Shown here in pieces: positions 46,232 to 56,001 of a DNA stretch of 64,000 bases. The notes under the pieces were generated by a model. The model searched no databases. It was not told the DNA's origin and saw only the letters and a program-made list of their open reading frames with translations. The DNA is from Nocardia niwae NBRC 108934 = DSM 45340 (GTDB lineage: Bacteria; Actinomycetota; Actinomycetes; Mycobacteriales; Mycobacteriaceae), in the NCBI RefSeq assembly GCF_001613465.1, contig NZ_BDCK01000016.1, positions 62,001 to 126,000 on the forward strand, written 5' to 3'. A program made the position numbers and the translations under genes. How positions within the stretch are numbered: the stretch's first letter is position 1; the number at the start of each line of letters is the position of its first letter.

Positions 46232-46714
46232 ATGGTCGAACGCGATCGCGACGATGCAGGTCGCGCCCGTAATGCCCGTCCGCGCGACCGCCTCGGGCGC
46301 CCGCTGCCTCCCGGCAGCACCGGAGTTGCCCGAATTCCGGACGATCTCGATCTTCCACCCCAGCAAACCTTGACCTTCGCCCAGCAACTGCTGGACGACG
46401 GACTTGCATTCAATGCGCACGAGGTTTTAGAGGCCGCATGGAAGAACGGGCCGTTCGCCGAGCGGATGCTGTGGCAGGCGCTCGCACAGTTCGCTGTCGG
46501 GCTGACCCACATACAACGCGGAAATCCGAAGGGTGCGCGTACACTGCTCGGCCGCGCGGTGTCGCGGTTGACGGCATTCCGGCCGGCGGACGGACGGGCG
46601 CCCTACGATATCGACCTCCCCGGATTGGTCGCCCATGCCGAGGCGCTGCTGGCCACCCTGGACGCGGGCGCCGAACCGGCGGAGGCCGCGCTGCGGCCAC
46701 GTCTGCGCCGTTGA
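46232..46714 (+). CDS. DUF309 family protein
   Basis: 160 residues from ATG 46232; ATGs at 46220 and 46223 are alternatives. The core helices contain the family motif FNAHEVLEAAWKNGPFAERMLWQALAQFAVGLTHIQRGNPKGARTLL, with the conserved His and Glu residues facing each other. DUF309 proteins are small helical bundles of unknown biochemical role. The N-terminal ~45 residues are charged and disordered. It is 55 nt upstream of gluQ and may share its transcript. Confidence 0.85.
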   Translation: MVERDRDDAGRARNARPRDRLGRPLPPGSTGVARIPDDLDLPPQQTLTFAQQLLDDGLAFNAHEVLEAAWKNGPFAERMLWQALAQFAVGLTHIQRGNPKGARTLLGRAVSRLTAFRPADGRAPYDIDLPGLVAHAEALLATLDAGAEPAEAALRPRLRR

Positions 46715-46769
46715 CGTCCCGCTTCTACCATGGCCGACGTGCGCACCTCATCGTCCTTCAGCCGAGCCC

Positions 46770-47687
46770 GTGCCTGAGCCGGGTGCGGGCCGGTACGCGC
46801 CGAGCCCGTCCGGGGACCTGCACCTGGGTAATCTCCGCACGGCGCTGCTGGCCTGGGCCTTCGCTCGCTCCACCGGCCGCGGATTCCGGCTCCGGATCGA
46901 CGATCTGGACCGGGTGCGTCCCGGCGCCGAGCAGCGGCAGCTGAACGACCTGGCAGCGATCGGCGTGCACTGGGACGAACCCGTGGTGCGCCAATCCGAT
47001 CGGCTGCCGCGGTACGAGGCGGCCATCGAACGCCTCACCGCGGCCGGGCGCACGTACGAATGCTTCTGCACTCGAAGGGAAATACAGAAAGCCGCGACGG
47101 CGCCGCACGGGCCGATGGGCGCCTACCCCGGCACCTGCCGCGCACTGAGCGACGCCCAGCGGGCCCGGCTGCGCGCCGAGGGCCGCCCGGCCGCGTTGCG
47201 CCTGCGCGCCACGACCACCGAATTCGAGGTGCACGACGAGCTGCACGGGCGCTACCGGGGCCCGGTCGACGACGTCGTGCTGCGCCGTGGCGACGGCATC
47301 CCCGCCTACAACCTCGCCGTCGTGGTGGACGACGCGGCACAGGGCGTCGACCAGGTGGTGCGCGGCGACGACCTGCTGCCCTCGACCCCACGGCAGGCAT
47401 ACCTGGCCACGCTGCTCGGTCTGCCGGTACCGCACTACGCCCACGTGCCGCTGGTGCTCAACGCGCAGGGGCGCCGACTGGCGAAACGGGATGGGGCGGT
47501 GACACTCCGCGAACAATTGGCTCTCGGCAACACGCCGGAGGAAGTAGTCTCGGCACTGGCCGCTTCGCTCGGCTTCACCGCGACATCGTCGTCCGAGCTA
47601 CTCGCGCGTTTCGACGCCCGGCGGCTGCCCCGCGAACCGTGGATACTCGACGTCCATGGGTTGTTGCGAAGCAGCCCATGTCCGTAA
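46770..47687 (+). CDS. gluQ: Glutamyl-Q tRNA(Asp) synthetase
   Basis: 305 residues from GTG 46770 (VPEPGAGRYAPSPSGDLHLGN). The HIGH motif is HLGN (18-21) and the KMSKS region reads RLAKRDG. The zinc site uses Cys98, Cys100, Tyr119 and Cys123, as in E. coli GluQRS. The tRNA-anticodon-binding domain of full glutamyl-tRNA synthetase is absent, as expected. The enzyme attaches glutamate to queuosine at position 34 of tRNA-Asp. The queuosine genes yhhQ and tgt lie downstream. Confidence 0.93.
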   Translation: MPEPGAGRYAPSPSGDLHLGNLRTALLAWAFARSTGRGFRLRIDDLDRVRPGAEQRQLNDLAAIGVHWDEPVVRQSDRLPRYEAAIERLTAAGRTYECFCTRREIQKAATAPHGPMGAYPGTCRALSDAQRARLRAEGRPAALRLRATTTEFEVHDELHGRYRGPVDDVVLRRGDGIPAYNLAVVVDDAAQGVDQVVRGDDLLPSTPRQAYLATLLGLPVPHYAHVPLVLNAQGRRLAKRDGAVTLREQLALGNTPEEVVSALAASLGFTATSSSELLARFDARRLPREPWILDVHGLLRSSPCP

Positions 47688-47733
47688 CGTACGCATCGTC
47701 CAACTACTGATCAATCGACGAGGACAAACAACT

Positions 47734-48417
47734 ATGACAAGCGGTGGGTACGACCCCAACCAGTATCCTCAGGGCGGGCAGCCGTACGGGCAGCCGTACC
47801 CGCAGGGGGGCGACCAGTACGGGCAGCAGCCCCAGTACGGCCAGCAGGCTCAGTACGGGCAGCAGCCGCAATACGGCCAGCAGCAGCAGCCCCAGTACGG
47901 GCAGCAGCCGCAATACGGCCAGCAGCAGCAGCCCCAGTACGGGCAGGATCCCTACGGTCAGTACCCGCAGCAGCCCGGGTTCAACAACTACGGCGGCCAG
48001 CCGGGTGACCTCGGCACCCGCATCGGCGCCCGCGTCATCGACGCGATCATCCTGTACATCCCCTACTTCATCCTGTACATCCTGGTCGACAACTCGCTGG
48101 GCCTGACCATCGGTCTCGGCCTGGTGTGGACCTTGGTGCAGCTCGGTTACTTCGTCGGCATGGAGACCTCGCAGGGCACCACGCTCGGCAAGAAGATCCT
48201 CGGCCTGAAGGTGCTCGCCCCCGGCGGCGCCGCCAAGATCGACCCGGTCACCTCGCTGAAGCGCAACATCTTCATCGCGGCGAGCATCATCCCGTGCGTC
48301 GGCGGCCTCATCTCGCTGGTCCTGGCGATCTACATCATGGTCACCATCTCGCAGGACCCGAACAAGCAGGGCTGGCACGACAAGTTCGCCGGCGGCACAC
48401 AGGTCGTCAAGGCCTGA
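47734..48417 (+). CDS. RDD-family membrane protein with Tyr/Gly/Gln-rich N-terminus
   Basis: 227 residues from ATG 47734 with GAGGA upstream. The N-terminal ~90 residues are made of QYGQQP-type repeats. The RDD domain follows (DLGTRIGARVIDAIILYIP, with the conserved Arg and Asp; TTLGKKILGLKVL; HDKFAGGTQVV), with three membrane helices. RDD proteins are small membrane proteins, some linked to ion or osmotic tolerance. It lies between gluQ and the DUF4190 gene. The function is not known. Confidence 0.9.
   Translation: MTSGGYDPNQYPQGGQPYGQPYPQGGDQYGQQPQYGQQAQYGQQPQYGQQQQPQYGQQPQYGQQQQPQYGQDPYGQYPQQPGFNNYGGQPGDLGTRIGARVIDAIILYIPYFILYILVDNSLGLTIGLGLVWTLVQLGYFVGMETSQGTTLGKKILGLKVLAPGGAAKIDPVTSLKRNIFIAASIIPCVGGLISLVLAIYIMVTISQDPNKQGWHDKFAGGTQVVKA
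47851..47945 (+). repeat. 42-bp tandem repeat in the RDD protein gene
   Basis: Two nearly exact copies of a 42-bp unit (starts 47851 and 47893) encode the 14-residue block QYGQQPQYGQQQQP. The surrounding sequence shows shorter, diverged copies. Such units are prone to length change. Confidence 0.85.
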
Positions 48418-48430
48418 TCGCCAAGGCGGC

Positions 48431-48480
48431 ACCAACGCGCAGGGGGCGCACCCGAATCGGGTGCGCCCCCTGTTGGTTTC
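48431..48480 (+). terminator. Terminator between RDD and DUF4190 genes
   Basis: A long perfect stem (CAGGGGGCGCACCC and its complement, 48440-48472), with ACCAAC/GTTGGT pairing outside it and a loop of 5 nt. It is followed by TTTC. The genes on either side converge. Confidence 0.8.
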
Positions 48481-48492
48481 CCGGCCGGGCCG

Positions 48493-49011
48493 CTACGCGC
48501 TGGTCGCCCCCGCGATGATCACGACGACGAACCACAGGATGCCGAGCACGATCGCGCCGACGCCGATCCAGATGCCGGCGAGCGCCATGCCGCGCCCTTC
48601 CTGGCCACTCTGCTTGATCTGGTTGAGGGCGACCGCGCCGAGGATGATGCCGACGATCGAGCCGAGCCCGCATGTGACGAACCCGACCAGCGACGAGATC
48701 AGCGCACCGATCGCCATGCCGTTGGTGCCCTGCGCCGGGACCCCGTAGGGCTGATACGGAGTCTGGTAGCCGTAACTCGGCTGGGGATACGGCTGCGCCG
48801 GCTGTTGATAGGACGGGTACTGCGGCTGCGGAGGCGGCGTCATCGGCTGCGAGGGCGGCTGGACCGGGTATTGCGGCGCCGACGGGTAGCCCGACGGCTG
48901 CTGCTCCGGGCTCGGATACTGCGGGACCGAACTCTGGCCACCGGACTCCGGCGACACGCCTTGGCCGCCGTACTGCTTCCACCACTCGTCGGAATCGCCG
49001 GGATTCGTCAT
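48493..49011 (-). CDS. DUF4190 membrane protein with Pro/Tyr/Gln-rich N-terminus
   Basis: 172 residues from ATG 49011. The N-terminal ~100 residues are disordered, rich in Pro, Gln, Tyr and Ser (PQYPSYQQPAQPYPQPSYGY). The C-terminal DUF4190 part has two membrane helices with GMAIGALISSLVGFVTCGLGSIVGIILGAVALNQIKQSGQEGRGMALAGIWIG, typical of the family. The function is unknown. It is divergent from the yhhQ-like gene 29 nt away. Confidence 0.88.
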   Translation of the reverse strand: MTNPGDSDEWWKQYGGQGVSPESGGQSSVPQYPSPEQQPSGYPSAPQYPVQPPSQPMTPPPQPQYPSYQQPAQPYPQPSYGYQTPYQPYGVPAQGTNGMAIGALISSLVGFVTCGLGSIVGIILGAVALNQIKQSGQEGRGMALAGIWIGVGAIVLGILWFVVVIIAGATSA

Positions 49012-49040
49012 TGCTACAGCGTATTCCACAACCTGGTTGG

Positions 49041-49820
49041 ATGATGCGGGTGAGTGAGTCGAAAACCACGCAAGAGCACGGCGGGCCTGGACGCCCCGCG
49101 GACCATGCGGCATTTGCCCAGGTCGCGCGGGGGTACTACGCACCGATCGTGGCCCTGTTCACTGCGACATTGATCATTTCCAACATCTGCGCCACCAAGG
49201 GGGTGGAGTTCCTCGGCGATCGGTCGGTGTCGCTGGGACCGCTGCAAGTCCTGCCGATCGCCACCGATGGCGCCTTCTTCCTGTTCCCCCTGGCCTACAT
49301 CCTCGGCGACGTACTGAGCGAGGTGTACGGCTTCCGCGCCACTCGCCGCGCCATCTACTACGGCTTCGCCGCGCTGCTGCTCACGGTGGCGTGCTTCGCC
49401 ATCGCGATCCGGCTGCCCTCCGCGAGCTTCTACGAGAACCAGGAGGCGTTCCGAACCGTCCTCGGGACGACGCCGCGGCTGGTCCTCGCGGGCCTGGCCG
49501 GGTACTTCGTGGGCCAGCTGCTGAATTCCGCGACGCTGGTGCTGATCAAGGAGCGGACGAAGGAAAAATACCTGTGGGCCAGGCTCATCGGATCGACCAT
49601 CGTCGGCGAGTTCGCCGACACCCTCATCTTCTGCTCGATCGCCGCGGGCGCCATCGGCATCGACACCTGGCAGCAGTTCGTCAACTACGTGATCATCGGC
49701 TTCCTCTGGAAGACCCTCTGCGAGGTGGTCGTGCTCCCGATCACCTACCGGGTGATCGCGTGGCTCAAGAAGCACGAACCCAGTTACGCGCCGACCGGAG
49801 CGGATCCGCTGCGCGCCTGA
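49041..49820 (+). CDS. Queuosine precursor transporter, YhhQ/VUT family
   Basis: 259 residues from ATG 49041 (ATG 49044 and GTG 49050 are possible). About six membrane helices. Family motifs: ISNICATKGVEFLGD near the start, FLFPLAYILGDVLSEVYGFRATRRAIYYGF and WARLIGSTIVGEFADTLIF. YhhQ-type proteins import queuosine precursors such as preQ0 or preQ1. The tgt gene converges just downstream and gluQ is upstream, which supports queuosine salvage. I saw no biosynthetic queC/D/E/F gene in the window. Confidence 0.9.
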   Translation: MMRVSESKTTQEHGGPGRPADHAAFAQVARGYYAPIVALFTATLIISNICATKGVEFLGDRSVSLGPLQVLPIATDGAFFLFPLAYILGDVLSEVYGFRATRRAIYYGFAALLLTVACFAIAIRLPSASFYENQEAFRTVLGTTPRLVLAGLAGYFVGQLLNSATLVLIKERTKEKYLWARLIGSTIVGEFADTLIFCSIAAGAIGIDTWQQFVNYVIIGFLWKTLCEVVVLPITYRVIAWLKKHEPSYAPTGADPLRA

Positions 49821-49840
49821 CGAAGTTCCCGACGAAGCCG

Positions 49841-49916
49841 CGGAGGGCGCGGGCCACGGAAGAAGACCGAAGACGCTGTTGCGGCCACCGGTCGTCCGTA
49901 CGGCCCGCGCCCTCCG
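49841..49916. terminator. Long-loop hairpin between yhhQ-like and tgt genes
   Basis: Perfect 15-bp arms (CGGAGGGCGCGGGCC at 49841-49855 and its complement at 49902-49916) separated by 46 nt. It lies between convergent stop codons. It may terminate in both directions; the loop is unusually long. Confidence 0.55.
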
Positions 49917-49935
49917 TCGTCCGGTACCGGCAGAA

Positions 49936-51240
<1,305 letters not shown>

Positions 51241-51708
51241 TCATCCAGGTTTCCCGGCGCGCGACACCCGCTCGGTTTCGGCTTGGTGCACCGCCAGCGC
51301 GGTGCGCAAGAAGTCGAGCGCGGTGCGCAGTTCGACGGTGTCGAAACGCAGGAGAGCCTGGGCCCCGGCCACCCCCACCGGCTCGAAGATCTCTCGCGCG
51401 ACTTCCCTCGCTCGCGTGGTGCCTTCGATCAGTATCCGCCGCCGATTGCCGGGATCTTGCGCCCGAGTGACGAAACCGGCTCGCACCAGCCGGTCGACGA
51501 CAGTAGTGGTGGCGGCGGGGCTCAGTCGCAGCGCGGCACTGAGCTCCCCCGCCGCCAGCGGCCCACGCGCCAGCACGATGTCCAGGCAGCGCAGGTCGGT
51601 GCGGTTCAAGCCCAGGCGCACGGCGGCGGCCTCGTCGAACGCGTCGAAGCTCTGCTGCAGCAGCCGCAATTGCTGGGCGATCTCGGCGATCAGCTCATCT
51701 TTCGACAT
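51241..51708 (-). CDS. MarR-family transcriptional regulator
   Basis: 155 residues from ATG 51708. The winged helix is PLAAGELSAALRLSPAATTTVVDRLVRAGFVTRAQDPGNRRRILIE. Two copies of the dyad TTCGA-N3-TCGAA (51701-51713 and 51733-51745) lie at its own start and in the divergent promoter. The SnoaL-like gene is 62 nt away in the other direction and is the likely target. The ligand is unknown. Confidence 0.92.
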   Translation of the reverse strand: MSKDELIAEIAQQLRLLQQSFDAFDEAAAVRLGLNRTDLRCLDIVLARGPLAAGELSAALRLSPAATTTVVDRLVRAGFVTRAQDPGNRRRILIEGTTRAREVAREIFEPVGVAGAQALLRFDTVELRTALDFLRTALAVHQAETERVSRAGKPG

Positions 51709-51745
51709 TCGAAACTTTCTGCTATCGTATATTTCGACAATCGAA
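51701..51745. promoter_or_regulatory. Paired MarR operators in the divergent promoter
   Basis: Two nearly identical dyads: TTCGACATTCGAA (51701-51713, overlapping the marR start codon) and TTCGACAATCGAA (51733-51745). They are 32 bp apart centre to centre, about three helical turns, on the same face. This favours co-operative repression of both genes. Confidence 0.7.
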
Positions 51746-51770
51746 TCATAGCATCGGAAGGTACTCAGCC

Positions 51771-52277
51771 ATGAACGCGACGCTCGATCAGCACCGCACC
51801 GACGAGAGCGCCCTGCGCAGCCTGTTCGACGACCTCATGCGGACCTGGACCGCCAACGACGCCACGGCCTACGCAGCCCTGTTCACCGAGGACTCGGACT
51901 ACGTCTCCTACGACGGCACCCGGGCCATCGGTCGCGCCGAGCACCGGGACAACCACGACAAGCTCTTCCGCGGCGTCCTGGCCGGGTCGGCACTGGTCGG
52001 TGAACTCGAGTCGATCCGCTTCCTCGCCCCGGACGTCGCGATCGTGCACGGCACCGCCTCGGTCCTGATGCCATGGCGTTCCCACCTGCCCGAGCGCCGC
52101 CGGTCCCGCCAGACCCTGGTGACCTTGCGCACCGGCCAGGGCTGGAAGATCACCGCGCTGCACAACGGCCGCGTCCGCCCGGTGCGAATCCCTGAGCCGG
52201 ACTCCTTCCCATCGAGGATGTCCCAGCTCATGGCCCGCCTGGCTCACAGCCTCGGCTTCGGTCGCAAACGGGCCTGA
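51771..52277 (+). CDS. SnoaL-like (SgcJ/EcaC) protein
   Basis: 168 residues, ATG with GGAAGG upstream. The cone-shaped SnoaL/NTF2 fold is indicated by the N-terminal helices (DESALRSLFDDLMRTWTANDATAYAALFTEDSDYV) and the central IGRAEHRDNHDKLFRGVLAGSALVGEL. Members of the SgcJ/EcaC group bind or alter small molecules. The marR gene faces it and probably represses it through the paired operators. The substrate is unknown. Confidence 0.85.
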   Translation: MNATLDQHRTDESALRSLFDDLMRTWTANDATAYAALFTEDSDYVSYDGTRAIGRAEHRDNHDKLFRGVLAGSALVGELESIRFLAPDVAIVHGTASVLMPWRSHLPERRRSRQTLVTLRTGQGWKITALHNGRVRPVRIPEPDSFPSRMSQLMARLAHSLGFGRKRA

Positions 52278-52352
52278 GCGCTGCCGGGCTTCGTTCGCGT
52301 AACCGGCCACTCGGCAGCGGCCAGCCCTTCCCGTGGGGTGCTCTGCGGGAAG

Positions 52353-53243
52353 TCAATCCCGTCCGCGCGCCGACAGTTCGCGGATGAAGCGAGCTATCTC
52401 TTCGGGTTTCTCCTCTGCCATGAAGTGACCGGCCTCGATCGGCTCGTAGGTCAGGTCAGGTGCCCATGCTCGCCACAGCGCCGCGGCGTCGAAGCCGAGC
52501 CGCGCACCCCAGTCCTGGGAGATCACGCTCACCGGCATCCGTAATTGCCTTCCCGCGTCTCGATCTTCGCGGTCCATGCTCAGGTCGATGCCCGCGGTAG
52601 CGCGGTAGTCGGCGACGATGGAGTGCACGGCCCGGACGGAGCTGTCGATGTAGTGCCGTCGCACTTCCGGGGTGAAGGTCGCGCCATCGGTGTCCCACGC
52701 GTCGAGGAACGAGGCGAAGAACTCGTCCGCCACCGCTGTGATCATCTTCTCCGGCAGCCCGACCGGCTGGGCCATCAGATAGAGGTGCCAGGCGACTTTC
52801 GCTTCCACGCCGCGCAATACGCCCCAGGTGTCGAGGGTGGGCAGCACGTCGAGGATTCCGAGGTACCGCACCACGGCCGGGTGATCGAGTCCGGCGCGGA
52901 CACCGACGAGAGCGCCCCGATCGTGGCCCACCAGACCGAACCTGCCATGACCGAGAGCACCGGCTACCCGCACGATGTCGTTGGCCATGGTCCGCTTGGA
53001 GTACGTATGCGGACTGCCCTCCGGCGGCTTGCCGCTTTCGCCATAGCCGCGCAGGTCCGGAACGATGACCGTGCACTCCTCGGCAAGCCGCGGAGCTACT
53101 TCGCGCCACATGTAATGCGTCTGCGGAAAGCCGTGGAGCAGGACGACCGCCGGGCCCGTCCCGCCTACTGCGACGTTCAGCTCGACGCCTTGCTCACCAG
53201 GTAGCTTCCGATAGTCGAATCCATCGATCATGGGCATGGTCAC
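52353..53243 (-). CDS. Alpha/beta hydrolase, haloacetate-dehalogenase/epoxide-hydrolase-like
   Basis: 296 residues from GTG 53243 (ATG 53237 possible). The nucleophile elbow is GHDRGA, so the nucleophile is Asp108, with Arg109 next to it, as in fluoroacetate dehalogenases and epoxide hydrolases. The oxyanion segment is LLHGFPQTHYMW; the acidic helper region is ILDVLPT; the catalytic His lies in GHFMAEEKPEE. In fluoroacetate dehalogenase a His-Trp pair clamps the fluorine; here it reads His153-Leu154. The tetR gene is 15 nt upstream and is likely co-transcribed. Confidence 0.88.
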   Translation of the reverse strand: MTMPMIDGFDYRKLPGEQGVELNVAVGGTGPAVVLLHGFPQTHYMWREVAPRLAEECTVIVPDLRGYGESGKPPEGSPHTYSKRTMANDIVRVAGALGHGRFGLVGHDRGALVGVRAGLDHPAVVRYLGILDVLPTLDTWGVLRGVEAKVAWHLYLMAQPVGLPEKMITAVADEFFASFLDAWDTDGATFTPEVRRHYIDSSVRAVHSIVADYRATAGIDLSMDREDRDAGRQLRMPVSVISQDWGARLGFDAAALWRAWAPDLTYEPIEAGHFMAEEKPEEIARFIRELSARGRD

Positions 53244-53258
53244 GGTTTCCTTCGCTGG

Positions 53259-53933
53259 TCAGAGGTTCGATTCGGGGGCCGGTCGGCCCGAGAAGATGCC
53301 GGCGGGGAGCGAGCGTGGCCGGGGGGAGGTCGCCCGCAGGGCGGGGATGAGGACGGCGTCGACGAGCGACCCGAGGTAGTCGTCGCCGGTCTCGAGCCCG
53401 TTCAGCCGCCGCAGCAGGAGTACCGCTCCGGCCACCTCCTCGAACGGAAAGGGATCGACATCGGCGGGCAGCTCGTCGCGGAGGATGGCGGACTCGATCA
53501 CAGAGGCGGGCAATCGGGCGCCGGTCGGACCGACGGCCTCCTCGATCGCGTCGCAGAGCTCGGGATCCTCGAGGCCTGATTGCAGCAGCAACAGCGCGGT
53601 CCGGCCGTCCGTCGAGCGCATCGTCGTGATCAGTCGTCGACACAACGCGATCAGGTCACCGCGCAGGCTCCCCGTATCGATGTCATCGGGGTCCTCGCGC
53701 CGAGCCGGGCCCGCCTTCAAAGCGGCGACCACCATCTCCCGCTTCGACTTCCATCGCCGATAGAGAGTGGCCTTCGACGCGCTCGCCCGACGGGCGACCT
53801 CTTCGAAGGTGACGCCTTCATAGCCCCGCTCGACCAGGAGTGCGTTCACCACCTCGAGGATCTCGCTCTCGCGTGCGTCATCACGAGGGCGACCTCCGCG
53901 ATGCGCCCCTCGGTCCGGGTTGAGATACGACAC
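53259..53933 (-). CDS. TetR-family repressor
   Basis: 224 residues from GTG 53933. The helix-turn-helix is VTFEEVARRASASKATLYRRWKSKREMVVAAL. The C-terminal domain is helical (residues ~95-205). The start codon lies beside an inverted repeat at 53922-53950, which points to self-repression. The nearest GGAG is too far upstream for a usual ribosome-binding site, so the message may be leaderless or the start a little downstream. It leads the hydrolase gene. Confidence 0.9.
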   Translation of the reverse strand: MSYLNPDRGAHRGGRPRDDARESEILEVVNALLVERGYEGVTFEEVARRASASKATLYRRWKSKREMVVAALKAGPARREDPDDIDTGSLRGDLIALCRRLITTMRSTDGRTALLLLQSGLEDPELCDAIEEAVGPTGARLPASVIESAILRDELPADVDPFPFEEVAGAVLLLRRLNGLETGDDYLGSLVDAVLIPALRATSPRPRSLPAGIFSGRPAPESNL

Positions 53934-53950
53934 GTTTCGTATCGTATCTC
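53922..53950. promoter_or_regulatory. Operator of the tetR-hydrolase operon
   Basis: A perfect outer inverted repeat, GAGATACGA (53922-53930) and TCGTATCTC (53942-53950). An inner copy of the right arm gives GATACGA-N6-TCGTATC (53924-53943). It overlaps the GTG start of tetR. Likely bound by that repressor. Confidence 0.6.
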
Positions 53951-54096
53951 CTCGCTGCGGCTGATGTCACTCCAGCCCGAGCGAAGCGCCGCCCCTGGCG
54001 ACGACGAAACCCTTCGCAGTGCCGCGGTCCCGACTCGACGCGCCCCGGCCGACGCCGACATCCTTCGACCGAAGCGCGCCGTTGGCGCTGCGAGAC

Positions 54097-56001
54097 CTAC
54101 ACAGCGCCGGCGAACTGCGCGTTGTACAGGCGGTAGTACGCGCCTCGCTCCTCGAGCAGGCGTTCGTGCGAGCCGTGTTCCACGATCCGGCCTGCCTCCA
54201 TGACGACGATCAGGTCGGCGTCGCGGATGGTGGAAAGACGGTGAGCGATGACGAAACTGGTCCGGTCGCGGCGCAGCGCGGCGGTGGCGTGCTGCACCAG
54301 GAGCTCGGTGCGGGTGTCCACCGAGCTGGTCGCCTCGTCCAGGATGAGGATGGACGGCTTGGCCAGGAACGCCCGCGCGATGGTGATCAGCTGTTTCTCG
54401 CCTGCGCTGACGCCGGAGCCCTCCTCGTCGATGACCGTGTCATAGCCGTCTGGCAAGGCGTGCACGAAACGGTCGACGTAGGCGGCGCGCGCCGCGGCGA
54501 GGATCTCTTCTTCGCTCGCGTTCGGGTTGCCGTAGGCGATGTTCTCCCGGATCGTGCCGCGGAACAGCCACGTGTCCTGCAGGACCATGCCGATGCGCGA
54601 ACGCAGGTGATCTCGGGTGATCTCGGTGATGTCGACCCCGTCGATGGTGATCGTGCCCGCGTCCAGTTCGTAGAACCGCATGAGCAGGTTCACCAGCGTG
54701 GTCTTTCCCGCACCGGTGGGGCCGACGATGGCGACCACATGCCCGGGATCGGCCACCAGGGACAGCCGCTCGATCACCGGCTTGTCGGGTTCGTAGCGGA
54801 ACGAGACGGCCTCGAACTCCACCCGGCCCCGGTCGACCGGGCGCGCGTCGGCCATCACCGGGTCCGGGCTCTGCTCCTCGGCGTCGAGGATCTCGAAAAT
54901 CCGCTCGGCCGAGGCGACGCCGGACTGCAGCAGGTTGGCCATCGCCCCGAGCTGGGTCAGCGGCTGGCTGAACTGGCGGGAGTACTGGATGAACGCCTGC
55001 ACTTCGCCGAGCGAGAGACTGCCGGTGGCCACTTTGAGCCCACCGACGAGGGCGACCAGCACGAAATTCACGTTCCCGAGGAACATGATCGCGGGCATGA
55101 TCAGGCCGGAGATGAACTGCGCTTTGAAGCTGGCCTGGTAGAGCTCCTCGTTGCGCTGATCGAATTCCTTACCGACCTCGCGGTTGCGGCCGAACGCGGT
55201 GACCACCTCATGTCCGGAGTAGGCCTCCTCGACCTGGGCGTTCACCAGGCCGGTGTACTTCCACTGGTTGACGAAGTGCGGCTTGGACCTCTTCGCGATC
55301 TGCGCGGTGACCACGATGGCGGCCGGCACGGTGAGCAGCGCGATCACCGCCAGCTGCCAGGAGATCCAGAACATCATGACCAGGATGCCGAGCACCGAGA
55401 ACACCGAGATGAGCAGCTGGCTCATGGTCTGCTGCAGACTCTGGGAGACGTTGTCGACGTCGTTGGTCACCCGGCTGAGCACGTCGCCGCGCGGCGCGGA
55501 ATCGAAGTAGCGCAACGGAAGCCGGTGGATCTTGTCCTCGACCTCGCTGCGCAGCCGCTTCACCGTCCGATTGATCACGACGTTGAGCAGGTAGCCCTGC
55601 AACCAGCCGAAGACCGCCGCGCCGATGTACAGCAGCAGCACCACGGTGAGCACCCGGCCGACCGCGCCGAAGTCCACCCCGACGCCGGGCACCACGTCCA
55701 TGGCGCTCAGCATGTCGGCGAAGGTGTTGTCGCCCTTGGCCCGCAGAGCTTCGATCGCCTGGTCCTTGGACACGCCCGGCGGCAGCTGTTTGCCGACCAC
55801 GCCGTCGAAGACCAAGTTGGTCGCCTTGCCGAGGATGTACGGGCCGATGGTGTTCAGCACCACCGAGACGATCACCAGCGCGACGATCAGCCCGACCTGT
55901 AACCGCTCCGGCGCGAGCCTGCGCAGCAGCCGTTTCAGCGAGGGTCCGAACGATTTCGCCTTGGTGCCCGGCGCGCCGGGGGTGGGCATTCCGGGTCTCA
56001 T
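54097..56001 (-). CDS. ABC exporter subunit, catalytic-site half (TMD-NBD)
   Basis: 634 residues from ATG 56001, overlapping the previous gene's TGA. Six membrane helices precede the nucleotide-binding domain: Walker A GPTGAGKTT, Walker B ILILDEATSS with the catalytic glutamate, and H-loop IAHRLSTI. The signature motif is atypical, VSAGEKQL, instead of LSGGQ. With the partner encoded upstream it makes an asymmetric exporter in which one of the two ATP sites is degenerate. Many such heterodimers export drugs or lipids. The substrate is unknown. Confidence 0.92.
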   Translation of the reverse strand: MRPGMPTPGAPGTKAKSFGPSLKRLLRRLAPERLQVGLIVALVIVSVVLNTIGPYILGKATNLVFDGVVGKQLPPGVSKDQAIEALRAKGDNTFADMLSAMDVVPGVGVDFGAVGRVLTVVLLLYIGAAVFGWLQGYLLNVVINRTVKRLRSEVEDKIHRLPLRYFDSAPRGDVLSRVTNDVDNVSQSLQQTMSQLLISVFSVLGILVMMFWISWQLAVIALLTVPAAIVVTAQIAKRSKPHFVNQWKYTGLVNAQVEEAYSGHEVVTAFGRNREVGKEFDQRNEELYQASFKAQFISGLIMPAIMFLGNVNFVLVALVGGLKVATGSLSLGEVQAFIQYSRQFSQPLTQLGAMANLLQSGVASAERIFEILDAEEQSPDPVMADARPVDRGRVEFEAVSFRYEPDKPVIERLSLVADPGHVVAIVGPTGAGKTTLVNLLMRFYELDAGTITIDGVDITEITRDHLRSRIGMVLQDTWLFRGTIRENIAYGNPNASEEEILAAARAAYVDRFVHALPDGYDTVIDEEGSGVSAGEKQLITIARAFLAKPSILILDEATSSVDTRTELLVQHATAALRRDRTSFVIAHRLSTIRDADLIVVMEAGRIVEHGSHERLLEERGAYYRLYNAQFAGAV

